Assembly (NCBI GenBank): GCA_002483085.1
Contig: DLHF01000046.1
Span: forward strand, 168,259 to 232,258
Length of the DNA stretch: 64,000 nt
Reading direction: 5' to 3'
From: Ignavibacteria bacterium UBA7675
GTDB taxonomy: Bacteria; Bacteroidota; Ignavibacteria; Kapaibacteriales; UB7675
Shown: in pieces, positions 46,535-53,912 of the stretch
How positions within the stretch are numbered: position 1 is the first letter of the stretch
How the letters are laid out: the number at the start of each line of letters is the position of its first letter
The notes under the pieces: model-generated
Databases searched by the model: none
Seen by the model: the letters and a program-made list of their open reading frames with translations, nothing else
What the model was told of the DNA's origin: nothing
Made by a program: the position numbers and the translations under genes

Positions 46535-47437
46535 ATGCCCCAATATCTCGTGGCACACCCTATGGCGTCAGGACAAGAAAGCCTCTGGCTTCAATGCGGC
46601 CCGGACAGCGTCGACCGCGATGCTCTTGCTTTTCAGCTCGCATCGGCACAGCACAAGCCGCATGAGTTTCTTCTTTTTTTTGATGGCAATCGCGTAGTAG
46701 GCAGAATGCGCGGAGAGGCTCTTACGCCCAAGCTTTATACTATACGGGAAATAAATACACATCCGAATACCCCCGACGAGGCAGTAGCTCGGGCGCTCAC
46801 GAGCTATCTCTACCACCTGTTTCAGGCTGATGATATCCGCATACTCATGTGGCAGGAATCGCACACAGCACTTGTCGGTACAATGCTTGCACAATCGGGG
46901 TTCGTTGTTCACCGAACAAAGCAATTTGTAGAACGCCGAATCGACAACTATACATCACCATATCGCAGTCCGTTCACCTACCGCACTCTTGCCGACGCAG
47001 GCCGCCAGGAATTTCTCGATGTGATGACCGAGGCTGCCAAAGGCGACCCCTTCCCGGAAAATGAGTTCGACCCCGAAAAGGAATTCGACGAACTCGTTGC
47101 CTGCTACACGGGCCCAACATTCGACCCCGCCAACTGGCGCATCGCCATGCTCGACGGCGTTGCTGCGGGCGTGGTGCTTCCACAGCCGCACGACGACGCA
47201 CCACAGAAAGGAACACTGCTCTATATTGCCATGCTCCCCGCTTTCCGCAATCGAGGGCTCGGCAAGATACTGCATGCAGCGGGTATGGAACGGCTCGCCT
47301 ATCTGGGAGTACATACCTACCAAGGTTCCACAGATGCGCGCAATACGCCTATGCAAACTATTTTTGAGCGCAATGGCTGCACAACCGTCGGCATACAGCT
47401 TTTTTATCGGCCTGTAGCGGCTCACTCTCTGGTATAA
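46535..47437 (+). CDS. GNAT-family acetyltransferase
   Basis: A 300-residue cytoplasmic protein. The C-terminal half (about 150-300) is a GNAT domain with the acetyl-CoA loop in 'YIAMLPAFRNRGLGKILHAA' (motif A, R-x-x-G-x-G) and the later 'DARNTPMQTIFERNGC' (motif B, conserved Asn and Phe). The first 150 residues look like a degenerate GNAT fold ('HEFLLFFDGNRVVGRMRGEA', 'DDIRILMWQESHTALVGTML') without a clear motif A. The double-GNAT layout is known in several acyltransferases. The substrate is unknown. The gene is alone in its direction between the sigma operon and a repeat-rich gap. Confidence 0.85.
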   Translation: MPQYLVAHPMASGQESLWLQCGPDSVDRDALAFQLASAQHKPHEFLLFFDGNRVVGRMRGEALTPKLYTIREINTHPNTPDEAVARALTSYLYHLFQADDIRILMWQESHTALVGTMLAQSGFVVHRTKQFVERRIDNYTSPYRSPFTYRTLADAGRQEFLDVMTEAAKGDPFPENEFDPEKEFDELVACYTGPTFDPANWRIAMLDGVAAGVVLPQPHDDAPQKGTLLYIAMLPAFRNRGLGKILHAAGMERLAYLGVHTYQGSTDARNTPMQTIFERNGCTTVGIQLFYRPVAAHSLV

Positions 47438-47556
47438 ATTCATGTCTCTTATAATCGGCCTACCAGCTATCCTCACACCCGTCGCAGAATACAAATGCCT
47501 AGTCTTCTGCCCTCGGTACATGGGGAAAGATGAACGTCGTGTGGCGTGAATATACA

Positions 47557-47618
47557 TGGCACGGGCGTGGCTCGGCGCCCGGCTGGTCGCTGTCGCCGGT
47601 CGCATACCCGCTTCGGCT
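47557..47618 (+). repeat. Dispersed intergenic repeat, box A
   Basis: Reads TGGCACGGGCGTGGCTCGG, then GCGCCCGG, then GTCGCTGTCGCCGGTCGCA and CCGCTTCGGC. Confidence 0.75.
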
Positions 47619-47732
47619 TTGGCCACAGGCTTTGCGCTGGTTGCTGGAACAACGATAGAACGCCGATAAGCGCGGACGCTTTGTGATCATGTGCTAAAGG
47701 AATGCAGCGCGTGCTTGTACATTCCTGCGGAT

Positions 47733-47803
47733 GCGGACGGACAGCACGCGGCGGCGTTGCAGCGCGGTGCAGCGACAAAGCGCGAGGGCGGAGACTGTAG
47801 CGC
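47733..47803 (+). repeat. Dispersed intergenic repeat, box B
   Basis: Contains ACAGCACGCGGCGGCG, GCGCGGTGCAGCGAC and GCGAGGGCGGAGAC, in the same order as in the copies at 31621 and 43591. Confidence 0.75.
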
Positions 47804-47933
47804 CAAAACTCCTGCAAGTGTTCGCTGGGCACCGCGCTCAATGCGACGATAAAAATGGTGTCGTAGTCAAAAACAATTCCGCTGCTGCCGCAGGACTCGT
47901 ATGTTTGTTTCTCTTTTCTCATTAGTTGATTGT

Positions 47934-49178
47934 ATGGAACAAGAACATCTGCATTTATTTGAAGGCTTTGGCATCGAACTCGAATACATCATCGCCAATA
48001 AGCAAACGCTCTCGGTATCCCCTCTCGCCGATGAACTTCTGTGCACAGCTTCGGGCGAGGATCGAGTATCGGAAGTACAAACACGAGATATCACATGGTC
48101 CAACAGCCGGGGACTACATGGTATTACAACCAAAACAAACGGCCTCTCGCCATTGCTTGTACCGCTGCCTACGGCCTTTGCAGAACAGGCGAAACACATC
48201 AACGCCCTGCTCGCCGATATGGACGCATGCCTTATGCCCGGCGCCATGCACCCGTGGATGAATCCCCGCACAGAGATGAAACTATGGCCGCACGACGGTG
48301 GCGTGTACGAAGCATTCCACAACATTTTTGACTGTGGCACACACGGCTGGGCGAACCTGCAAAGCATGCAGATCAGCTTGCCTTTTTACGACGACAGAGA
48401 ATTTGCGCGACTACACGCAGCTATTCGTTTGGTGCTGCCTATTATCCCGGCTCTTGCGGCGAGCTCCCCGGTAGTAAACGGCGCTCCCAATGGCATCATG
48501 GACAACCGATTGGAAGCGTACCGCAGCAGTGCTGCGCGTATTCCCTCGATATCTGGCAGAGTAATTCCCGAGCAGGTATGGACACGCAAGGACTACGAGC
48601 GCGATATTCTCCAGCGCCTGTACGACGATATTGCGCCCTACGACCCGAACGCTATGCTCCAGACTGAAGAGCTGAACGCACGGGGAGCCATTGCGCGATT
48701 TGGCCGTGGTACAATTGAAATCCGCGTAATCGACGCGCAGGAATGTCCACTTGCAAACATCTCCATTGCAGCCGCTGTTATCGCTGTAGTAGAAGCCCTT
48801 ACAGGCGAATTTTCCGCCAGCCTGATACTGCAACAGGCATGGGAAACCGATCCGCTGTACACGCTGCTGATAGAAACGACAAAAGACGCTGAATCGACAG
48901 TGATAAGCAATGCCAAGTATTTGCGGATGATGCGCTATCCAGAGGGCAACCGCTGCCGGGCAAGCGAGCTCTGGCAACACCTCATAGAAACTGTGCTGCC
49001 AGCCAGCCTCGTGTACAATGAGCAGTGGGAAACGCCGATAAACACAATGCTCGCGCAGGGCACGCTTGCGCGGCGTATCAGCCGTGCTATAGGCAAACAG
49101 CCCGACCGCGACCGCATAGCAGAAGTGTATGGACAGTTGTGCTCCTGCTTGGCAGAAGGAACAATGTTCAAGGGATAG
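47934..49178 (+). CDS. Glutamate-cysteine ligase-like (GCS2 family) ATP-grasp-type ligase
   Basis: A 414-residue enzyme of the carboxylate-amine ligase / GCS2 family. ATG 47934 is chosen over 47901 because the conserved N-terminus begins soon after it: 'LFEGFGIELEYIIANKQT'. Further family segments are 'MHPWMNPRTEMKLWPHDGGV' (residues ~107-126), 'HGWANLQSMQISLPF', 'ALAASSPVVNGAPNGIMDNR' (active-site loop) and 'GRGTIEIRVIDAQECPLAN'. Known members join glutamate, or a similar acid, to cysteine or another amine using ATP. No glutathione synthetase gene is close, so glutathione, bacillithiol-like or other gamma-glutamyl products are all possible. Length fits. Confidence 0.85.
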   Translation: MEQEHLHLFEGFGIELEYIIANKQTLSVSPLADELLCTASGEDRVSEVQTRDITWSNSRGLHGITTKTNGLSPLLVPLPTAFAEQAKHINALLADMDACLMPGAMHPWMNPRTEMKLWPHDGGVYEAFHNIFDCGTHGWANLQSMQISLPFYDDREFARLHAAIRLVLPIIPALAASSPVVNGAPNGIMDNRLEAYRSSAARIPSISGRVIPEQVWTRKDYERDILQRLYDDIAPYDPNAMLQTEELNARGAIARFGRGTIEIRVIDAQECPLANISIAAAVIAVVEALTGEFSASLILQQAWETDPLYTLLIETTKDAESTVISNAKYLRMMRYPEGNRCRASELWQHLIETVLPASLVYNEQWETPINTMLAQGTLARRISRAIGKQPDRDRIAEVYGQLCSCLAEGTMFKG

Positions 49179-49211
49179 GAACAGAGTGCTCACGATCACG
49201 CTCATACTTTT

Positions 49212-49805
49212 ATGGCTACTTCCCATTCATCCTTTTCGCAGCATTTACACACGCTGCGGCAGAAAGCTGAAGCTCTCGGACAGGAAATCGCTTCGCTGTG
49301 CGGCAATATGACGCCGGAACAATTCAACTGGAAGCCATCTCCCGACTCCTGGAGCGTTGGGCAGTGCGTCCATCACCTTATCGTGTTTAACACGTCGTAC
49401 TTTACATCGCTCGACAAAAGCATAGAACGAGCCCGGAGAAAATACACAGAGAGCGGGCTTGAGCCTGCACATGGCGCGTACAAAGCCGGAATGCTCGGCG
49501 CTTTTCTCATCCGTATGATGCACCCCGGCACGCTAAAAGTACGCACACCACAACCCTTCCGGCCATCGCAAAGCGACATTCCGCTGTCGGCACTGCGCGA
49601 CTTCTCTACGGCGCAACAGCACTTATCAGAGATATTGCTTCGAGCGGCAGATATCAATCTCAACCGCACCCGTGTGGCTTCTCCTGCTGCCGGGCTCCTG
49701 CGCTTTCGGCTGGGTGATATTCTGGCTATTTTGCTTTTGCACGAGCGGCGCCATATGGAGCAAATCAGGAAAATTACGACCCATGCTTCCTTTCCAATAG
49801 CCTGA
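49212..49805 (+). CDS. DinB-like (YfiT/DinB_2 fold) protein
   Basis: A 197-residue four-helix-bundle protein. Metal-ligand-type histidines occur at the expected places: 'SWSVGQCVHHLIVFNTSYFT' (His ~58) and the C-terminal 'LLLHERRHMEQIRKI' (two His). The N-terminal 'MTPEQFNWKPSPDSWS' is typical of the family. Known relatives include damage-inducible DinB and thiol transferases dependent on bacillithiol or mycothiol. It follows the glutamate-cysteine ligase-like gene by 33 bases, so a thiol-linked role is attractive; this is inference from context only. Confidence 0.85.
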   Translation: MATSHSSFSQHLHTLRQKAEALGQEIASLCGNMTPEQFNWKPSPDSWSVGQCVHHLIVFNTSYFTSLDKSIERARRKYTESGLEPAHGAYKAGMLGAFLIRMMHPGTLKVRTPQPFRPSQSDIPLSALRDFSTAQQHLSEILLRAADINLNRTRVASPAAGLLRFRLGDILAILLLHERRHMEQIRKITTHASFPIA

Positions 49806-49867
49806 AAGGGTATAGCTGTAACAAAAACGGCGGCTCTACTGTCTGTGGCGGAACGGCGGCTATACCG

Positions 49868-49875
49868 TATATTTG
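49868..49875 (+). promoter_or_regulatory. -7 element candidate (TATATTTG)
   Basis: An exact match to TAnnTTTG, 62 bases before the lipoprotein start at 49938. No good -33 TTTG was seen at the expected distance. Confidence 0.35.
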
Positions 49876-49937
49876 CCAAAGCCCGTACCTGTGAACCGAG
49901 TGCGGCTAAATTTCTTCTACAATGCAAAACAGATACT

Positions 49938-50672
49938 ATGAATAAGCTCCCCCTCTTCTTTTCTCTTTGTTGTTTTCTGCTCACCAGCCTGCTGAGCGGC
50001 TGTGGCGATGATGCTGTTGCCGTAGAATGCACCGACGGATCGGGCACAATACAAACCGAGCAGCGCTCCCCCGGCACATTCTCAGGCATTGTAGCGAGCG
50101 ACAACATCAATATTGTTTTGCAACAAGGGCCCATCGGCGTGCGCGTGGAGGCCGACGACAATTTCCTACGGCACATCACAACCGAGCTGCGCGGCACCCG
50201 GTTGTATATTGGTGTTGCCAACGACGCATGCTTGAGCAATGGCACAGCAAATGTGTATGTAACAGCTCCGCAGCTTCAGAGCATTAGCACAGAGGGGTCG
50301 GGAGATATTACCGGAATGGCCACCTTTTCTTCTGACTCCTTTACAGTCACGTCTGTCGGTTCAGGCAGCGTGCAAGTAACCGGAGCAACAACAAAGGCCG
50401 TGGCTGTATCTATTGGCGGTTCGGGCAGTGTACGCATCAAAGGCCGGGCAGCGACACTCACCACACAGATCAGCGGATCGGGTTCGCTGCTGGCTTACGA
50501 GCTACCTATCGACGACGCAATACTCACACTCACAGGATCGGGCAGTGCCGAAGTAAACGCAGCTAAAACGCTGGATGTAAAGCTCACAGGCTCCGGCAGC
50601 GTGACATACCTCGGTTTTCCCGTCGTCACTTCGATTATCACCGGGTCGGGAACAGTAAAGAAAAAACCGTAG
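49938..50672 (+). CDS. DUF2807 (head-GIN) lipoprotein
   Basis: A 244-residue surface or periplasmic lipoprotein. The signal sequence ends in a lipobox with Cys at 22 ('LLTSLLSGCGDD'). The rest is a right-handed beta-helix-like stack with phrases repeated every ~20-25 residues around 'GSGS': 'STEGSGDITG', 'SVGSGSVQVTG', 'IGGSGSVRIKG', 'ISGSGSLLAYE', 'LTGSGSAEVNA', 'LTGSGSVTYLG'. This is the DUF2807 auto-transporter-adhesin head pattern common in Bacteroidota. ATG 49938 is used because the frame upstream to 49845 is not signal-like. Function unknown, perhaps a surface anchor or binder. Confidence 0.9.
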   Translation: MNKLPLFFSLCCFLLTSLLSGCGDDAVAVECTDGSGTIQTEQRSPGTFSGIVASDNINIVLQQGPIGVRVEADDNFLRHITTELRGTRLYIGVANDACLSNGTANVYVTAPQLQSISTEGSGDITGMATFSSDSFTVTSVGSGSVQVTGATTKAVAVSIGGSGSVRIKGRAATLTTQISGSGSLLAYELPIDDAILTLTGSGSAEVNAAKTLDVKLTGSGSVTYLGFPVVTSIITGSGTVKKKP

Positions 50673-50751
50673 CACGACCAGCCACAGGCTGAACGCTTCT
50701 ACCAGCACGCGTGTACCGGCAATATGTGTTGTTTCACTTTTTCACCCCATT

Positions 50752-51576
50752 ATGAAATCAGCTCTGTATGAATTCCTCGTGTTCGGCCTGAAGGAAGCAC
50801 GGGCATGTATTTTCGCCGGTTTGTTTTTCGGCGTTTTATTTATCTCGCATCACATACCGCTTTTTGGCCTGCCGCGCTACGATTTCATTTTCATTGCAGC
50901 CATAGCAATTCAGCTCGTGCTTCTCTGGAAGCGGCTCGAAACAGTCGACGAACTCAAGACACTGTGCGCCTTCCACTTGCTCGGCCTGTTGCTCGAATTG
51001 TTCAAGACTCATCCGGCAATTGGTTCGTGGAGCTATCCAGAACACGCTCTATTAAAGATCGGTACGGTGCCGCTGTACAGTGGCTTTATGTACGCTGCCG
51101 TAGCAAGCTATATCTGCCAGGCATGGCGTATGCTGAAGCTGGAACTACACCACTACCCAAGCTATTTCATCAGTGTCCCGCTGTGCATTGCTATCTACCT
51201 TAATTTCTTTACTCACCACTTTATCGGCGATTACCGCTTGTACCTCATCATCGCTGTAGTAATCGTATTTATGCGAACAACGATACACTTTACGGTTACG
51301 ACCAAACGGCGTAAAATGCCGCTTGTGATCAGCTTTCTGCTTATGGGATTTTTCATCTGGATAGCAGAGAATATCTCCACGTATCTCGGCGCATGGCGAT
51401 ATCCCGACCAAATCCATACCTGGACATTTGTCTCTATGGGCAAGATCAACGCGTGGTTTCTGCTGGTAATCATCAGCTTTATTATCGTAGCCGATCTTAA
51501 GCACATGCGCGAACGCCGAGCACATAGGGCTAGTACACGTGCAAAAACGCTGCCAGGAACTTCGGTAAAGGGATGA
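50752..51576 (+). CDS. DUF817 integral membrane protein
   Basis: A 274-residue inner-membrane protein with about seven to eight hydrophobic spans (for example 'ACIFAGLFFGVLFISHHIPL', 'YRLYLIIAVVIVFM', 'AWFLLVIISFIIVADL'). Conserved family segments include 'LLGLLLELFKTHPAIGSWSY', the following 'PE' with His, 'VPLYSGFMYAAVASYICQAW' and 'WIAENISTYLGAWRYPDQ'. The charged residues inside spans suggest a transport or enzyme role, but DUF817 is uncharacterised. A basic tail closes it. Confidence 0.88.
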   Translation: MKSALYEFLVFGLKEARACIFAGLFFGVLFISHHIPLFGLPRYDFIFIAAIAIQLVLLWKRLETVDELKTLCAFHLLGLLLELFKTHPAIGSWSYPEHALLKIGTVPLYSGFMYAAVASYICQAWRMLKLELHHYPSYFISVPLCIAIYLNFFTHHFIGDYRLYLIIAVVIVFMRTTIHFTVTTKRRKMPLVISFLLMGFFIWIAENISTYLGAWRYPDQIHTWTFVSMGKINAWFLLVIISFIIVADLKHMRERRAHRASTRAKTLPGTSVKG

Positions 51577-51939
51577 AAAAAGTGCTTGGAAATGAAAAAT
51601 TCTTGTCCGCCGTACACCAAGTTCGTACATTGCCGATAGCCGTTCGTTTTTCCGGATAAAAATATTCCGCCGAAGGATCGGAGCCTGCGCAAAGGAAAAA
51701 CGAATCAGGGAAGTCAGATAATGCGGCGTTTCCCATCACAGTATCAAGTGTATGGTATGAATCCGGAGAATTCTCTCGTGCCGGATCACATGCGGTTATT
51801 ATCCGCAGAACGGTTTCAGCTATCAATATTCCACCTTTTGCACCGGACGGATCATTCATCCCGTCCCCACTGCCCGTTTCCGCATTGTACTTATACGTTG
51901 TTTGGTATTCCTACACATCCTATCCCGACAGGGTCCCCT
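51577..51939. other. Intergenic region with an inverted repeat
   Basis: No gene is supported; the frame of the HD-domain gene is open to 51721 but the extra sequence does not look coding. An 11-bp perfect inverted repeat (TTCGTTTTTCC at 51643-51653, GGAAAAACGAA at 51694-51704) encloses 40 bases with further internal pairing, which may mark a structured leader or a loop-type terminator of the DUF817 gene. Confidence 0.4.
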
Positions 51940-52536
51940 ATGAAAGACGAGCGCCTTAAAAAACAGATCGATTTCATTCTTGAAATCGACAAACTCAAGC
52001 ATATCTACCGACAGACGCTGTTGACCGATGGCTCGCGCCATGAAAACGACGCCGAACATTCCTGGCACCTCGCGATGATGGCTCTGCTGTTGTGCGAACA
52101 CGCTACGGAAATGAGTATCGATATGTTCCGCGTTGTCAAAATGGTGCTTATCCACGACCTCGTCGAAATAGATCACGGCGATACGCTGTGCTACGACGAC
52201 GAAGCAATACGCATAGCCAAAGAACGCGAACGCAAAACAGCCGAGCGCCTGTTTTGCCTTCTTCCCGAAGATCAGTCCGAAGAATTTCGGATGCTCTGGG
52301 AAGAATTTGAACAGCAGGCAACGCCCGAAGCCTGTTTTGCCGCCTCGCTCGATAGGCTCCAGCCGCTGCTTCACAACTACAAGACAGGCGGATATTCCTG
52401 GAAAAAGCACGGCGTTACGCGGGACAAAGTTCTGCGCCGCACCGAGCCCATACGCGAAAGCTCTACATTCCTGTGGAATTTCGTGCAGGAATTGATCCAA
52501 GAATCTGTAGCTCGCGGCTACCTGAACAGGAACTAA
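51940..52536 (+). CDS. HD-domain hydrolase (YfbR/HDDC2-like)
   Basis: A 198-residue metal-dependent phosphohydrolase of the HD superfamily. ATG 51940 (KDERLKKQIDFILEIDKLK) is chosen as the first methionine that gives the usual N-terminus. Metal ligands are visible: 'RHENDAEHSWHLAMMALLL' (H34, H40), the HD pair H72-D73 in 'VLIHDLVEIDHGDTL', and 'AASLDRLQPLLHNY' for the last Asp. Known relatives are 5'-deoxynucleotidases and HDDC2-like nucleotidases of nucleotide salvage. The substrate cannot be fixed by sequence. Confidence 0.88.
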   Translation: MKDERLKKQIDFILEIDKLKHIYRQTLLTDGSRHENDAEHSWHLAMMALLLCEHATEMSIDMFRVVKMVLIHDLVEIDHGDTLCYDDEAIRIAKERERKTAERLFCLLPEDQSEEFRMLWEEFEQQATPEACFAASLDRLQPLLHNYKTGGYSWKKHGVTRDKVLRRTEPIRESSTFLWNFVQELIQESVARGYLNRN

Positions 52537-52893
52537 TACCAGCGTTGTTTTTTTGCCGCTGTACCGAAGCTGCTGCTCCGGCTGGAAGCATGCGCCCTTC
52601 CGGCATGGTGCGTTGTCTTCAGGCAATAACATAACGTCCAACGCCAACGCGCTATCACAATAACTGCCGCCGCTATTCTTCTTCCCTGCAACCGGCAAGC
52701 GTAAAACGCCGCTGGACATTGTCCTTTTGCTTTTGTATAATGCACGTTCTTCGCTTGACGGAGAAAGGTAAAGCTGTAGATACACTTCCCGATAACGGCA
52801 GAAGCCATCGCCTCTACGACGGTATTTCTGTAGCCGGGAGGTATCAGTACAGCGGCCAACGTACCTACAATCAATAAATAAGGGAGTGGACGT
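52537..52893. other. Intergenic region before msrA
   Basis: Nothing clear. A 45-codon frame at 52740-52877 ends just before the msrA ribosome-binding site but has no SD of its own. TTTTTTT at about 52549-52555 follows a weak pairing and may assist termination of the HD gene. Confidence 0.3.
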
Positions 52894-53373
52894 ATGGAGA
52901 AAGCGACATTCGGCGCGGGCTGCTTCTGGGGTGTAGAAGCAGAGTTCCGCAAGGTTGAAGGCGTAATTTCTACTGCCGTGGGCTACTCCGGCGGCTCTTT
53001 GACCAACCCGACATACCAGCAGATATGCACGGATGCCACAGGGCACGCCGAAGTAGTAGAGGTGGTCTACGATCCCGGGAAAGTATCCTACGAGGAACTT
53101 CTCGATATATTCTGGGATGCTCACGATCCCACACAGGTCAATCGACAAGGCCCCGATATTGGCAGGCAATACAGATCGGTGATTTTTTATCATTCGCACC
53201 AACAGCAGCAAAAAGCCCAAGCATCCAAAGAAAGGCTAGAGCGCGCAAGCGTGTACAGGCGCCCGATTGCGACAGAAATCGAACCGGCACAGACATTCTA
53301 CCGCGCTGAAGAGTACCACCAGCAGTATCTGGAAAAACGAGGTATGCCAAGCTGTGCTACGGGCTCGCACTAG
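52894..53373 (+). CDS. msrA: Peptide-methionine (S)-S-oxide reductase MsrA
   Basis: A 159-residue enzyme of normal length that repairs oxidised methionine in proteins. The catalytic motif GCFWG lies at residues 9-13 with the nucleophilic C10; further motifs are 'VGYSGGSLTNPTYQQICTDA' (29-48), 'TGHAEVVEVVYDPGKVSYEE', 'FWDAHDPTQVNRQGPDIGRQ' and 'EEYHQQYLEKRG'. No signal peptide, so cytoplasmic. GGGAG precedes the ATG. No msrB is adjacent. One Cys near the C-terminus (SCATGSH) can serve as resolving Cys. Confidence 0.95.
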   Translation: MEKATFGAGCFWGVEAEFRKVEGVISTAVGYSGGSLTNPTYQQICTDATGHAEVVEVVYDPGKVSYEELLDIFWDAHDPTQVNRQGPDIGRQYRSVIFYHSHQQQQKAQASKERLERASVYRRPIATEIEPAQTFYRAEEYHQQYLEKRGMPSCATGSH

Positions 53374-53401
53374 CACACAGGGCGCAGAAGATAGAACAAC
53401 A

Positions 53402-53431
53402 CGCGCCGCAAGTGCGACCCGGTGACAACGA
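53402..53431 (-). repeat. Dispersed repeat, partial box A (left arm of inverted pair)
   Basis: The reverse complement matches 53638-53667 at 28 of 30 bases, including TCGCACTTGCGGCGCG. Only the inner end of box A is conserved. Confidence 0.7.
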
Positions 53432-53477
53432 CGCAGGTGTGAACAACACGGCGGTGCTTAAAGCAGAGAGAAAACAG

Positions 53478-53507
53478 GCCTTCTGGAGCAATTCCAGGGG
53501 CTTTTTT
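53478..53507 (+). terminator. Terminator after msrA
   Basis: GCC-TT-CTGGA pairs with TCCAGGGGC around GCAAT with one bulge, followed by TTTTTT. Confidence 0.65.
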
Positions 53508-53605
53508 GCATATATACTAGCCTATTGCGGCAATCACGCTATCAGCACCAGCTCATAGGTGAGCTCGGCGCTCCGGCAATTCCCATCAGGTGCTCTAAAA
53601 AATTC

Positions 53606-53668
53606 TGTGGCACGGGCGTCTTTGCGCCAGCGCTTCATCGCTGTCACCAGGTCGCACTTGCGGCGCGT
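53606..53668 (+). repeat. Dispersed repeat, box A (right arm of inverted pair)
   Basis: Begins TGTGGCACGGGCGTC, then TTTGCGCCAGCG, and ends with TCGCTGTCACCAGGTCGCAC and TTGCGGCGCG. Confidence 0.75.
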
Positions 53669-53741
53669 GGTGCCCTTCCCACTGCGCCAGTTGCGGACAC
53701 ATCGCACACCGTAGCAAACGCGAAAACAACGAGCCTCTCAA

Positions 53742-53781
53742 AAAAGCAACAGGTCTTCCGGCATCACCGAAAGACCTGTTG
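53742..53781 (-). terminator. Terminator of the PNGase F-like gene
   Basis: CAACAGGTCTT (53748-53758) pairs with AAGACCTGTTG (53771-53781), an 11-bp perfect stem. On the minus strand it is followed by CTTTTTT. Confidence 0.75.
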
Positions 53782-53912
53782 TATGTGCAGGAGAATTATA
53801 CCCGGATGAATTGGTGGAGTTGTTTGCACTATGTATTTCCGTCGACAGGCTGTCTCATTTTATCCTGTCTTCTTCATATGCCTAGCACCCACTTCCTCCA
53901 TTCATTCCGGTA

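Larger units (their letters stand above)
47438..47933. other. Intergenic region with split repeat copy
   Basis: No gene is supported. Box A (47557-47618) and box B (47733-47803) of the dispersed repeat occur in the same orientation, separated by about 115 bases of unrelated sequence; in the copy at 31559 the two are adjacent. AT-rich sequence at 47900-47930 probably holds the promoter of the next gene. Confidence 0.5.
53374..53912. other. Intergenic region with repeat inverted pair and two terminators
   Basis: No gene. It separates convergent genes. It holds a near-perfect 30-base inverted pair of box A fragments (53402-53431 and 53638-53667), a plus-strand terminator between them, and a minus-strand terminator at 53742-53781. 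Confidence 0.6.

Noticed and set aside
47473..47922. Frames on both strands within the repeat-rich gap
   Set aside because: Similar peptides arise at several loci only because they translate the dispersed repeat; no coding signals.
52740..52877. 45-codon frame directly before the msrA ribosome-binding site
   Set aside because: No SD, no recognisable pattern; could be chance.
51856..53220. 454-codon minus-strand frame over the HD gene and msrA
   Set aside because: Both plus-strand genes carry intact catalytic motifs; the antisense product has no family features.
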